Shown here: positions 53,351 through 63,337 of the stretch, piece by piece
Layout of the letters: each line of letters opens with the position of its first letter
How positions within the stretch are numbered: position 1 is the stretch's first letter
Assembly: GCF_040905785.1 (NCBI RefSeq)
Contig: NZ_JBBDQW010000029.1
Location: 62,001 to 126,000 of the forward strand
Origin: Tistlia sp040905785
GTDB lineage: Bacteria; Pseudomonadota; Alphaproteobacteria; Kiloniellales; DSM-21159
Direction: 5' to 3'
DNA: 64,000 bases
Notes under the pieces: generated by a model
Seen by the model: only the letters and a program-made list of their open reading frames with translations
Database searches by the model: none
Told to the model about the DNA's origin: nothing
Program-made: the position numbers and the translations under genes

Positions 53351-53731
53351 ATGGACAAGGACGCACTCTTCGCGCTGGTGAAGCGCGGCGACGCCGGGGC
53401 GCTGGAGCGGGCGCTGGCCGAGGGCGGCGACGCCAGGGCGCGCGACCGCTTCGGCGTCAGCCTGCTCTACCGCGCCGCCTTGCGCGGCGACCTCGCGTGC
53501 CTCGAGCTGCTGCTCACGGCCGGCGCCGAGGTCGATCGCTCGAGCGACGCCGGCAATACGCCCCTGATGGCGGCGGCGGGGCGCGGCCACCTGGCCGTCG
53601 TCGAGCGGCTGATCGCCGCCGGGGCGGCCGCCGGCCACCGCAACAAGTGGGGCTACGACGCCGCCCGCTGGGCCGCCTGGGCGCCCAACGACGACGAGAT
53701 CAAGGCGCGCCTCTTCGCCGCCGCCGGGTGA
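53351..53731 (+). CDS. Ankyrin repeat protein
   Basis: 126 aa, essentially three to four ankyrin repeats: ALFALVKRGDAGALERALAE, GVSLLYRAALRGDLACLELL, GNTPLMAAAGRGHLAVVERL and a degenerate last unit. No signal or catalytic part, so a protein-binding module. GGAGGCGAGG precedes the ATG. Its stop overlaps the GTG of the AMP-binding-like gene (GTGA), so the two are probably made together. Confidence 0.85.
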   Translation: MDKDALFALVKRGDAGALERALAEGGDARARDRFGVSLLYRAALRGDLACLELLLTAGAEVDRSSDAGNTPLMAAAGRGHLAVVERLIAAGAAAGHRNKWGYDAARWAAWAPNDDEIKARLFAAAG

Positions 53732-54466
53732 GCGCCCGCGCGGCGCCGGGACTCGCCGACTTCCTGGCCGGCGCCGGCGGCAGCCTGGTCTTCCTGGGCC
53801 GTTCGGTGACCGCCGGTCAGCTAGACGCCCGGGCCGAAGCCCTGGCAGGCGCCCTCGAGGCGGCCGGCGCCGCTGCCGGCGACACTGTCGCGCTGCTGCT
53901 GCCCGACAGTCCCGGCCTGGTCGCCGCCGCCTTCGCCACGCTCCGCCTCGGCGGCCGGCCGCAGCTGCTCGACCCCACGGCGCCCGCCGCGGCCCAGGCG
54001 GCGGCGCTGCGGCAGGGCGGCGCAATGCTGCTGCTGACCTTCGACCTGCGCCTTCTGCTCGACCGGGCGCTGGTGCTGGCCGGCGAGCGGCCGGGCCTGC
54101 GCGTCGGCCTGCTGCGCGCCAGCGAGGAGCTGCCCTTTCCGCGCAACCTGCTGGAGCCGCTGCTGCGCGGCGGCCGCTTCGGCCAGCGGCCGGCGCATCC
54201 GGACTTCTTCCGCTTGGCGCCGGCGCGCCGCCCGCTCCCAGGCGAAAGGAAGATCCCGGAGGCCGCGACCCTGCTGCTGAGCGACGGCGAGTCGACCTTC
54301 GGCGAGCTGCTGGCCGTCGCGCCGGCGGCATGGCAGGAGCGGCAGCGGCCGACCGCCGGCCTGCCGCTTCACGGCCGCAAGGGCCTCGCCGCGCTGCTCG
54401 CCTGCCTGGCGGCGGGCGGCAGCTACAGGATCGGCGCCGGGACCGGGCCTCGGCCCGGTGCCCCCG

Positions 54467-54486
<20 letters not shown>
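53728..54486 (+). CDS. Half AMP-binding domain protein, catalytic motifs absent
   Basis: 252 aa. The first 100 residues resemble the N-terminal subdomain of ANL ligases: ARAEALAGALEAAGAAAGDT, then VALLLPDSPGLVAAAFATLR and LGGRPQLLDPTAPA. After that there is no TSGTTG-type P-loop, no YG-L-TE, no TGD and no C-terminal Lys. Residues 110 to 252 are Leu/Arg-rich with no clear motif. It is too short for adenylation by itself. GTG start coupled to the ankyrin gene. The 3' end overlaps the mmsA 3' end by 20 bases on the opposite strand. It may be a truncated derivative or a binding protein. Confidence 0.6.
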
Positions 54487-55963
<1,477 letters not shown>

Positions 55964-56046
55964 CTCTGCCGATCCTCCTCTGACTTCCTGGTGACTTCTG
56001 GAATTCCCAGCCTGGGGTCGCCACCTTAACCTCAGCGTCGAACCGG

Positions 56047-56424
56047 ATGAAGCCTCGCGGGATGCATGACGACGAAGCGGAAAGACAGGAGCTGCGGCGC
56101 GTGCTGGAGGCGATGGCCCGCGAGCAGACAACCGTGACCTACCGCGACCTCTGCGAGCTTGCCGCGATTCCCGGTCCCTGCCGCATCCAGCGCATCACCG
56201 AGCTGCTGGAGCAGATCATCCAGGAGGATCTCGCCGCCGACCGCCCGCTGCTCGCGGCCGTGGCCATCAGCCGCGGCCACGCCGGCATTCCGCAGCGCGG
56301 TTTCTTCCAGCTGCTGCAGTCGCTGGGCCGCTACGAAGGGCCGGACGACGGACCCGACGCCGCCGCCTTCCACCGCGACGAGCTGGAGCTCGCCTGGGCC
56401 TACTGGGGCTGCAGCCAGTCGTGA
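56047..56424 (+). CDS. Conserved small protein of unknown function
   Basis: 125 aa. TVTYRDLCELAAIPGPCRIQ and RITELLEQIIQEDLAADRPL suggest a winged-helix-like small domain, reminiscent of the fold after MGMT or of ATL-type proteins but without the PCHR active site. LLAAVAISRGHAGIPQRGFF is conserved-looking in the centre. Divergent from mmsA, 83 bp apart. I do not assign a function. Confidence 0.65.
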   Translation: MKPRGMHDDEAERQELRRVLEAMAREQTTVTYRDLCELAAIPGPCRIQRITELLEQIIQEDLAADRPLLAAVAISRGHAGIPQRGFFQLLQSLGRYEGPDDGPDAAAFHRDELELAWAYWGCSQS

Positions 56425-56528
56425 GCGGCCCGCGTCGCGGCCATCGCAGGCGGTGCAGCCAAGTCTCGCTGCAGCGCAGCGGCGCGCGGCTTGGCGCTTG
56501 CTGAGACGCGTGCGAGACTTCGCGCCGC

Positions 56529-57683
56529 ATGTCTTCGCAACCTCTCAGAGAATCGCGGTCCCCCGACGACGGCCTCGCCGTCTCGCGCGAGGGTGCGCAC
56601 ACGAGGCTCGCCCTGTCGGGCGACTGGACGACCGGGCAGGGGGCGCGGCGCGAGATCCAGCTTGCGAGCTTGGGAGCCTGGCAGGGCGAGACGCTTACGC
56701 TCGAGCTCTCCGGGGTCGAACAGCTCGACACCGCCGGCACCTGGCTGCTGCTGCGCACGGCGCGCGAGGCGGAGGATGCCGGGCTGGAGGTGACCTGGGA
56801 GGGGCTGCCCGCGGCACGCCGGACCCTGCTCGAGAAGGTCGCGGAGCACGAGAGCGCGCCCGGCGAGCCGCCGCGGCCGAACCCGCTCCGCGCCTTCGTC
56901 GCCCGGATCGGCGAGAAGGCGGTTTTGGCCGGCGGCAACGCTCGCGACCTGCTGAACTTCCTCGGCCTGGTGACGATCGGGGTGGTGCGGAACCTGGCGA
57001 GGCCGCGGCGCCTGCGCTTCACCTCGCTGGTCTACCACCTCGAGCGCACCGGCTTCGACGCCCTGCCGATCGTCGGCCTGCTGGCCTTCCTGATCGGCGT
57101 CGTCCTGGCCTACCAGGGCGCCGACCAGCTGGCGCGCTTCGGCGCCCAGATCTTCACGGTCAACCTGGTCGGCATCTCGGTGCTGCGCGAGATGGGCATC
57201 GTCCTGACCGCGATCATCGTCGCCGGCCGCTCGGGCAGCGCCTTCACCGCCCAGATCGGCACCATGCAGGTGCGCGAGGAGGTCGACGCCATGCGCACGA
57301 TCGGGCTCGACCCGATCGACATCCTGGTCGTGCCGCGCGTCCTGGCCCTGATGATCGCGCTGCCGCTGCTGACCTTCTACGCCGACATCCTGGGCATCGC
57401 CGGCGGCGCCGTGATGAGCTGGATTGCCCTCGACATCACGCCGCTGGAGTTCATCAGCCGGCTCGAGACCGCGGTTTCGGTCAACCACTTCCTGGTCGGC
57501 ATGGTCAAGGCGCCGGTCTTCGCCTTCACCATCGCCCTGGTCGGCTGCTTCGAAGGCCTGAAGGTGACCGGCTCGGCCGAGTCGGTCGGCCTGCGCACGA
57601 CCACGGCGGTGGTCGAGGCGATCTTCCTGGTGATCCTGCTCGACGCGCTCTTCTCGGTCTTCTTCTCGGTGATCGGCGTATGA
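56529..57683 (+). CDS. mlaE: MlaE-type ABC permease with N-terminal STAS domain
   Basis: 384 aa. Residues about 20-110 are a STAS (MlaB-like) domain: LALSGDWTTGQGARREIQLA, LELSGVEQLDTAGTWLLLR. Then comes the MlaE permease with five or six membrane segments; GFDALPIVGLLAFLIGVVLA, REMGIVLTAIIVAGRSGSAF and VREEVDAMRTIGLDPIDILV are hallmark stretches. The fusion replaces the separate MlaB of E. coli. It forms the inner-membrane lipid transport core with MlaF and MlaD. Start ATG after GACTTCGCGCCGC has no strong site. Confidence 0.92.
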   Translation: MSSQPLRESRSPDDGLAVSREGAHTRLALSGDWTTGQGARREIQLASLGAWQGETLTLELSGVEQLDTAGTWLLLRTAREAEDAGLEVTWEGLPAARRTLLEKVAEHESAPGEPPRPNPLRAFVARIGEKAVLAGGNARDLLNFLGLVTIGVVRNLARPRRLRFTSLVYHLERTGFDALPIVGLLAFLIGVVLAYQGADQLARFGAQIFTVNLVGISVLREMGIVLTAIIVAGRSGSAFTAQIGTMQVREEVDAMRTIGLDPIDILVVPRVLALMIALPLLTFYADILGIAGGAVMSWIALDITPLEFISRLETAVSVNHFLVGMVKAPVFAFTIALVGCFEGLKVTGSAESVGLRTTTAVVEAIFLVILLDALFSVFFSVIGV

Positions 57684-58513
57684 CCGGCGCTTCCCGCGAT
57701 GGCATTGTCGAGGCTCCCGGCGCCCGCGACGGCTCGCAGGAGGACCTGGCGATCCGCGTGTCCGGGCTGACCACCCGCTTCGGGCCCAAGGTGATCCACG
57801 AGGACCTGGACTTCGAGGTTCGGCGCGGCGAGGTCATGGGCCTGGTCGGCGGCTCGGGCAGCGGCAAGTCGGTGCTGATGCGCACCATCGTCGGCCTGAA
57901 CCGCCAGAGCGCGGGCACCGTCGAGGTCCTGGGCCGGGATGTCGACCGGCTGAACGACGCCGAGCACCAGCAGTTGCGCAGCCGCTGGGGCGTGCTGTTC
58001 CAGGACGGCGCCCTCTTCTCCTCGCTGACGGTGCTGCAGAACGTGGCGGTGCCGCTGCGCGCCCACTACCGCCTGAGTCCGCGTCTGCTGCGCGAGCTCT
58101 CCGAGGTCAAGATCGCGCTCTCGGGACTGCCCGCCGACGCCGCGCACAAGCGTCCGAGCGAACTGTCCGGCGGCATGCGAAAGCGTGCCGGCCTGGCGCG
58201 CGCGCTGGCGCTCGATCCCGAGCTGCTGTTCCTCGACGAGCCGACCGCCGGCCTCGACCCCGTCGGCGCCTCGGAGTTCGACCAGCTGATTGCCGACCTG
58301 CAGCGCGCGCTCGATTTGACGGTGGTGATGGTGACCCACGACCTCGACAGCCTCTATGCCGTCTGCGACCGGGTTTCCGTGCTGATCGACAAGCGTGTTA
58401 AGGTCGGCAGGATCGCAGAGCTCGAGCAGGATCCCCATCCCTGGATCCAGGAGTACTTCCTGGGTCCGCGGGGCCGCGCGGCGGCAGCGACCCGGGAACG
58501 GCGGGAGGCCTGA
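57680..58513 (+). CDS. mlaF: MlaF-type ABC ATP-binding protein
   Basis: 277 aa. Walker A is GGSGSGKS, Q-loop FQDGALFSSLTVLQNV is typical of MlaF, signature LSGGMRKRAGLARAL, Walker B LLFLDEPTAGLDP and H-loop VMVTHDLDSLY. A C-terminal extension past the ABC core, ending RGRAAAATRERREA, is basic. The ATG overlaps the mlaE stop (ATGA). Confidence 0.94.
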   Translation: MTGASRDGIVEAPGARDGSQEDLAIRVSGLTTRFGPKVIHEDLDFEVRRGEVMGLVGGSGSGKSVLMRTIVGLNRQSAGTVEVLGRDVDRLNDAEHQQLRSRWGVLFQDGALFSSLTVLQNVAVPLRAHYRLSPRLLRELSEVKIALSGLPADAAHKRPSELSGGMRKRAGLARALALDPELLFLDEPTAGLDPVGASEFDQLIADLQRALDLTVVMVTHDLDSLYAVCDRVSVLIDKRVKVGRIAELEQDPHPWIQEYFLGPRGRAAAATRERREA

Positions 58514-58520
58514 GACGACA

Positions 58521-59561
58521 ATGGAGACCCGCGCCAGCTATCTGCTCGTCGGCGGCTTCGTGCTCGCGCTCCTGCTCGGCTCGCTGGGCTTCGTCGTCTG
58601 GCTGGCGAAATTCCAGGTCCGAGCGGACCTGGACACCTACGAGCTGGTCTTCACCGATTCCGTGACCGGCCTGTCCGAGGCCAGCCCGGTGCGCTACGCC
58701 GGCGTGCGGGTCGGCGAGGTGCGCAGCGTCCAGCTCGACCCTGACGAGCCCGAGCGAGTCCAGGTCATCATCGACGTCCAGGAGTCCGCGCCGGTCAGGA
58801 GCGACACCGTCGGCAGCCTCGAGTTCGAGGGTCTCGCCGGCGGCCGCTACGTGCTGCTGGCCGGCGGCAGCAGGGATGCCGGGCCGCCACGGACCGAGCC
58901 GGGGCGGCCCTATCCCAGGATCCAGACCAAGCCGTCGTCGATCTCCCAGGTCATCGAGGGGGCGCCGGCGACGCTGGCCGCCGCCCAGCGCGTGCTCGAG
59001 CAGGTCGAGAAGGTGGTGAACGACGAGAACCTCGGCCGCCTGTCCAACAGCCTCGAGAACCTCGAAACCGTCACGGGGGCCTTCGCCGCGCGTTCGGGCG
59101 ATATCGAGAGCCTGATCGGGAACGCCGCCGCGACCATGGACAACATCAACCGAAGCACCGGGGAGCTGTCCGCCCTCGCGAGCGAGCTGCGCGGCGACGC
59201 CAGGAGCATCGCCGACAGCGCCGACCGCACGCTCGGCGCCGTCGAGCGCCTGACCGGGAACCTGGACAAGGCGGTCCAGACCAACGCCGCCGAGCTGCAG
59301 CGCACCCTGTCCGAGGTCGGCCGGGCGGCCGGCTCGATCCAGCTGCTGACCACCGAGGTCAACGCGCTGGTCGCGGAGAACCGCGAGCCGCTTCGCGACT
59401 TTACCGCCTCGGGGCTCTACGAGCTGGCCGGGCTGCTCAACCAGATGAGGACGCTGGTCTCGCGACTGAACAGCGTGACCGCGGAGGTCGAGCGCGACCC
59501 GACCCGCTTCCTGTTCGGCGATTCGCAGGATGGATATGAGACACAACCGAGACAGCGATAG
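58521..59561 (+). CDS. mlaD: MlaD-type MCE substrate-binding protein
   Basis: 346 aa. An N-terminal membrane anchor (LLVGGFVLALLLGSLGFVVW), an MCE domain (about 40-120: FTDSVTGLSEASPVRYAGVR, then VRSDTVGSLEFEGLAGG) and a long helical/coiled region of about 180 residues with repeated heptads, as in MCE proteins that form a tunnel or needle across the periplasm. Longer than E. coli MlaD (183 aa). The start is seven bases after mlaF. Confidence 0.92.
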   Translation: METRASYLLVGGFVLALLLGSLGFVVWLAKFQVRADLDTYELVFTDSVTGLSEASPVRYAGVRVGEVRSVQLDPDEPERVQVIIDVQESAPVRSDTVGSLEFEGLAGGRYVLLAGGSRDAGPPRTEPGRPYPRIQTKPSSISQVIEGAPATLAAAQRVLEQVEKVVNDENLGRLSNSLENLETVTGAFAARSGDIESLIGNAAATMDNINRSTGELSALASELRGDARSIADSADRTLGAVERLTGNLDKAVQTNAAELQRTLSEVGRAAGSIQLLTTEVNALVAENREPLRDFTASGLYELAGLLNQMRTLVSRLNSVTAEVERDPTRFLFGDSQDGYETQPRQR

Positions 59562-60246
59562 GTCCCTGGGCGGCGCCGGGCCGACCCGGCGCGGCCTCCT
59601 GGTCGGTGCCGGCGCCCTGGTCCCCCTCGCCGTCCCCCTCGCCCTGGGCGGCTGCGCCAGCCTGCTCGTCAACGGGCCGCCGCCCGCGCTCTACCGCCTG
59701 TCGCCGAAGAGCACCTTCCCGGACGACCTGCCGAGCGTGAACTGGCAGCTGGTGCTGGAGACGCCGGTCGCCGACGCCGGCCTCAACACCCCGCGCATCG
59801 CGCTGACGCAGGCGGCCCACCAGATCGAATACTATGCGCGCGCCAACTGGACCGACCGGGCGCCGGCCATGTTCCAGACCATGATGATCGAGTCCTTCGA
59901 GAATTCCGGCCGCATCGTCTCGGTCGGCCGCGAGTCCCTCGGCCTGCGCGCCGACTTCGTCCTGAAGAGCGAGCTGCGCGAGTTCCAGGCGGTCTACGAC
60001 GGCTCCGGACCGCCGGTCGTGCGCGTCGGGCTGGCGCTCAAGCTGGTCGGAATGCCGCGCCGCGAGATCGTCGCCTCGACCGACATCGACCGCATCGCGC
60101 CGGCCGCCGACGACTCCCTGCAAGATGTAGTCGCGGCCTTCGACCAGGCGGCAGGGGCGGTCCTCAAGGATCTGGTGATCTGGGTCCTGTCCAGCGGCGA
60201 GCGCGGCCTGGCGAGGCTGCCGGCCGAAGGCGGCATCGGGAGCTGA
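59536..60246 (+). CDS. ABC-type transport auxiliary lipoprotein (PqiC/ABC_trans_aux family)
   Basis: 236 aa. A Tat-like N-terminus (PTRRGLLVGAGALVPL) and lipobox LALGGC. The mature part matches ABC_trans_aux: YRLSPKSTFPDDLP, VLETPVADAGLNTPRIALTQ, IEYYARANWTDRAPAMFQTM, and FENSGRIVSVGRES. These lipoproteins attach to the outer membrane and complete MCE transport complexes. The ATG at 59536 is favoured over 59530 because AGGA lies at a suitable distance. Overlaps mlaD by 26 bases. Confidence 0.9.
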   Translation: MRHNRDSDRSLGGAGPTRRGLLVGAGALVPLAVPLALGGCASLLVNGPPPALYRLSPKSTFPDDLPSVNWQLVLETPVADAGLNTPRIALTQAAHQIEYYARANWTDRAPAMFQTMMIESFENSGRIVSVGRESLGLRADFVLKSELREFQAVYDGSGPPVVRVGLALKLVGMPRREIVASTDIDRIAPAADDSLQDVVAAFDQAAGAVLKDLVIWVLSSGERGLARLPAEGGIGS

Positions 60247-60257
60247 GCCGCCGGGGA

Positions 60258-60337
60258 GCTTGGCCGGCCCGGGGCTTGGCCGGCCCGGGGCTTGGCCGGC
60301 CCGGGGCTTGGGCGGTCCGGGGCGTGGGCGGTCCGGG
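60258..60337. repeat. Tandem 16-bp minisatellite, five copies
   Basis: Unit GCTTGGCCGGCCCGGG repeated at 60258, 60274, 60290, with two diverged copies at 60306 and 60322. Each unit is itself partly palindromic (GGCCGGCC). The array fills the gap between the convergent lipoprotein and unknown genes. Copy number could vary by slippage. Confidence 0.85.
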
Positions 60338-60345
60338 GCGGGCGC

Positions 60346-60744
60346 TCAGCCGGCGCAGGAAGGGCAGGTCAGGCCGCTGCCGGACGGCGGCACCGGATGG
60401 GCGGCGTTCTCCAGCTTCCCGCTGCCATTGAAGTCGTGATAGTTGCGGCACTGCTTCTCGAAGGCGGCACGCTGGTCGGCCGCGTAGGAGAACTTGAAGG
60501 CGTTGGCCTGGCGCTGGCTGCCGAACAGGCGCGCGGTCAGGCCGGGCTTGCCGACACCGGCCCGCATCGTCGTCATCAAGCCGTCGAGCACGTCCAGGTC
60601 GTGGCGCCCGACGTACTGGACGGCGAAGCGCTTGTCGCCGTCGAGATGGCCGATGGCGAAGTTGCCCGGCAAGCCGCCGCGCACGGTCTGGCGCACCGTC
60701 GGCGTATCGAGCTTGAAGGGCCCGTCCATGTCCAGGCTGGTCAT
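60346..60744 (-). CDS. Small conserved protein, GIY-YIG-like motif candidate
   Basis: 132 aa. The N-terminal half has FAIGHLDGDKRFAVQYVGRH, and FKFSYAADQRAAFEKQCRNY HDF follows. VxYVGR with downstream Arg/Lys and a Glu-bearing helix resembles the start of GIY-YIG nucleases, but the core catalytic tyrosines are not clear. A CPSC pair near the C-terminus could bind zinc. From memory similar short proteins occur in Rhodospirillales. I leave the function open. Confidence 0.6.
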   Translation of the reverse strand: MTSLDMDGPFKLDTPTVRQTVRGGLPGNFAIGHLDGDKRFAVQYVGRHDLDVLDGLMTTMRAGVGKPGLTARLFGSQRQANAFKFSYAADQRAAFEKQCRNYHDFNGSGKLENAAHPVPPSGSGLTCPSCAG

Positions 60745-60854
60745 CGTCCACCTCTGTCGCGTTCCGGGCGGAACAATGGCGCCAGGGTCTTGCGGTTCGG
60801 TTAACCCAAGGTGACCGGGCGGCCTTCCGGCAGGCTGCGCCGCGGTTGCCGCGC

Positions 60855-61691
60855 TCAGCCGCCGTGGGCGAAGCTCCAGTAGAGCTCCCGCGCCTGGCGG
60901 TAGACCGGGCCCGGCTGCAGGTCGCGCTGGTCGATCCGGGTGATCGGCATGACCTTGCCGTAGTTGCCGGTCTGGAAGATCTCGTCGGCCTCCTGGAACT
61001 CGCGGTAGGTCAGGCTGCGCTCGTGCACGGTGATGCCGGCCTCGCGCAGCAGGGCGAGGACGCGCTGGCGCGTGATGCCGTTCAGGAAGGTGCCGTTCGG
61101 CGCCGGGGTGTGGGCGGCGCCGTCCTTGACCAGCCAGACGTTGGCCGTCGACAGCTCCGAGACGTTGCCGAGCGCATCCAGCATGATCGCATTGTCGAAG
61201 CCCTTGGCTTGCGCCTCGCGCAGGGCGCGCCCGGAGTTCGGGTAGAGGCAGGCCGCCTTGGCGTCGGTCGGCGCCGTCTCGATGTTGGGACGCCGGAAGC
61301 TCGACAGCATGACCGAACTGCCCTTCGGCTCGGGCAGCGGCGAATCGTAGAGCGACAGGCAGAAGCGCGTCGTCTCGGGATCGGCGGCGACGAAGCCGCC
61401 CTCGGCCCAGTACATCGGCTTGATGTAGAGCTGCGCGTCCTTCGGGAACTTGGCCAGGCCGTCCTGGCACAGCTCCAGGATTTCCTCGGGCCGAAACAGG
61501 CTCTTCAGGCCCATCGCCTTGGCCGAGCGCTCGATGCGCTGGCAATGCTTGTCGAGGTCGGGGGTCACGCCCTCGAAAGCGCGGGCGCCGTCGAACACCG
61601 TGGAGGCGAGCCAGGCGGCGTGGGTCATCGGGCCCATGATCTGGGGATTGCCCTCGAGCCATTCGCCCTCGAGGTAATGCCAAGCGGTCAT
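60855..61691 (-). CDS. Branched-chain amino acid aminotransferase family (fold type IV)
   Basis: 278 aa. STVFDGARAFEG is the fold IV start, LYIKPMYWAEGG carries the PLP Lys, DNAIMLDALGNVSELSTANV and GNGTFLNGITR-like NGTFLNGITRQRVL are conserved. It transfers amino groups of leucine, isoleucine, valine or D-amino acids. The ATG at 61691 begins the conserved WHYLEGEWLEG. Divergent from the DUF952 gene, 200 bp apart. Confidence 0.9.
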   Translation of the reverse strand: MTAWHYLEGEWLEGNPQIMGPMTHAAWLASTVFDGARAFEGVTPDLDKHCQRIERSAKAMGLKSLFRPEEILELCQDGLAKFPKDAQLYIKPMYWAEGGFVAADPETTRFCLSLYDSPLPEPKGSSVMLSSFRRPNIETAPTDAKAACLYPNSGRALREAQAKGFDNAIMLDALGNVSELSTANVWLVKDGAAHTPAPNGTFLNGITRQRVLALLREAGITVHERSLTYREFQEADEIFQTGNYGKVMPITRIDQRDLQPGPVYRQARELYWSFAHGG

Positions 61692-61891
61692 CTGTCCGGT
61701 CCGTCTCCAGAGGGAAGGCGCGCGCCAGCGGGAAGGCGCGCGAAGCGACACCGACGCGAGCATAGAGACGCCGCGACGGCCGGCCAAGCCGCGCGGCGAA
61801 GGATTCTTGTCACCGATACATTCGGTGCGGAGACGCCCGGAGCGGGGCGAGCGTTGTGCGAGCCGGGTGCCTCGCCTATCGTCGCGACGTC

Positions 61892-62248
61892 ATGAGCCGA
61901 GCCATCTACCACGTCACCACCTGGGAGGCCTGGCGCGCTGCCGAGGCGGCCGGGCGGTACGAGGGCTCGGCCGACGACCGGCGCGACGGCTTCATCCATT
62001 TCTCGGCGCGCCCGCAGCTCGCCGAAAGCGTGGCCAAACACCGTGCCGGCCAGTCCGGCCTGGTGCTGCTGACCGTCGATCCCGGGGCGCTTGGCGCGGC
62101 GCTGACGTGGGAGCCCTCGCGCGGCGGCGCGCTGTTCCCCCATCTCTACGGGCCGCTGCCGGTCGCGGCGGTGCGCCGCGCCGAGGACCTGCCGCTCGGC
62201 CCCGACGGGCGGCACCTCTTCCCGCCGCTCGACGACCCGGACCCGTGA
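61892..62248 (+). CDS. DUF952 domain protein
   Basis: 118 aa. IYHVTTWEAWRAAEAAGRYE, DGFIHFSARPQLAESVAKH and the LFPHLYGPLPVAAVRRAEDL stretch are the DUF952 signature. The fold is related to ADP-ribosyltransferase-like or lyase-like small domains; activity unknown. Its stop overlaps the pyrD GTG (GTGA). Confidence 0.9.
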   Translation: MSRAIYHVTTWEAWRAAEAAGRYEGSADDRRDGFIHFSARPQLAESVAKHRAGQSGLVLLTVDPGALGAALTWEPSRGGALFPHLYGPLPVAAVRRAEDLPLGPDGRHLFPPLDDPDP

Positions 62249-63327
62249 GCGCGCTTGCCTACGCCCTGCTGCGCCCTCTGCTGTTCCGGCTCGACCCCGA
62301 GACCGGCCATGGCCTGACGCTGCGTCTGCTGCGGAGCGGCCTGGTGCCGCGCGCCGCCGGCGCCGCGGACCCGATCCTGGCGAGCGAGCTCTGGGGCCGG
62401 CGCCTGGCCAACCCGATCGGCCTGGCCGCCGGCTTCGACAAGAACGCCGAGGCCGTGGCGCCACTGCTCCGCCTCGGCTTCGGCCTGGTCGAGGTCGGCA
62501 GCGTCACGCCGCGCCCGCAGCCCGGCAACCCCCGGCCGCGGCTGTTCCGCCTTGCCGAGGACCGCGCGGTGATCAACCGCATGGGCTTCAACAACCGCGG
62601 CCTGGAAGCGGCGGCGGCCGCGCTCACCGCCTTCCGCGCTCGCGGTCCGGCGGCCGGCCTCGTCGGGGTCAATCTCGGCAAGAACAAGGACAGCCCGGAG
62701 GCCGCGCCGGACTACGTCGCGGGCGCCCGGCGGCTGGCCGCCTATGCCGACTACCTGGTGGTCAACGTCTCCTCGCCGAACACGCCGGGCCTGCGGGCGC
62801 TGCAGGATCGCGCGGCGCTGACCGGGCTGCTGGCGGCGGTGCGCGCGGCGCTGGCGGAAGCCGAGGCGCCGCCCCCGCTGCTGCTCAAGATCGCGCCGGA
62901 CCTGACCGAGGCCGACCGCCGGGACATCGCCGCCGTCGCCCTCGACAGCGGGCTCGACGGCCTGATCGTCTCGAACACCACCGTCGAGCGGCCGGCCGGC
63001 CTGCGCAGCCGCTGGAAGGGCGAGGCCGGCGGCCTCTCCGGACGCCCGCTGTTCGAGCCCTCGACGCGCCTGCTCGGCGAGATGTACCGCCTGACCGGCG
63101 GCCGACTGCCGCTGATCGGCGTCGGCGGCGTCGAGTCGGGCGCCACGGCCTACGCCAAGATCCGAGCCGGCGCCTCGCTGGTCCAGCTCTACAGCGCCCT
63201 GGTCTACGAAGGCCCGGCCCTGGTCGGCCGCATCGCCGCGGAGCTCGCGGCCCTGCTGCGCCGCGACGGCTTCGCCTCGCTGACCGAGGCGGTCGGCGCC
63301 GACCAGCGCCCGGCGCCGGCGGCCTGA
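62245..63327 (+). CDS. pyrD: Dihydroorotate dehydrogenase (quinone), class 2
   Basis: 360 aa. The N-terminal membrane-associating helices (LRPLLFRLDPETGHGLTLRL) and the class 2 core: GLAAGFDKNAEAVAPLLRLG, EVGSVTPRPQPGNPRPRLFR, NRMGFNNRGLEAAA, NVSSPNTPGLRALQ (active-site Ser) and FIGVGGV-like LIGVGGVESG. It oxidises dihydroorotate to orotate with ubiquinone. GTG start overlaps the DUF952 stop. Confidence 0.95.
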   Translation: MSALAYALLRPLLFRLDPETGHGLTLRLLRSGLVPRAAGAADPILASELWGRRLANPIGLAAGFDKNAEAVAPLLRLGFGLVEVGSVTPRPQPGNPRPRLFRLAEDRAVINRMGFNNRGLEAAAAALTAFRARGPAAGLVGVNLGKNKDSPEAAPDYVAGARRLAAYADYLVVNVSSPNTPGLRALQDRAALTGLLAAVRAALAEAEAPPPLLLKIAPDLTEADRRDIAAVALDSGLDGLIVSNTTVERPAGLRSRWKGEAGGLSGRPLFEPSTRLLGEMYRLTGGRLPLIGVGGVESGATAYAKIRAGASLVQLYSALVYEGPALVGRIAAELAALLRRDGFASLTEAVGADQRPAPAA

Positions 63328-63337
63328 CCGTCGGCGC

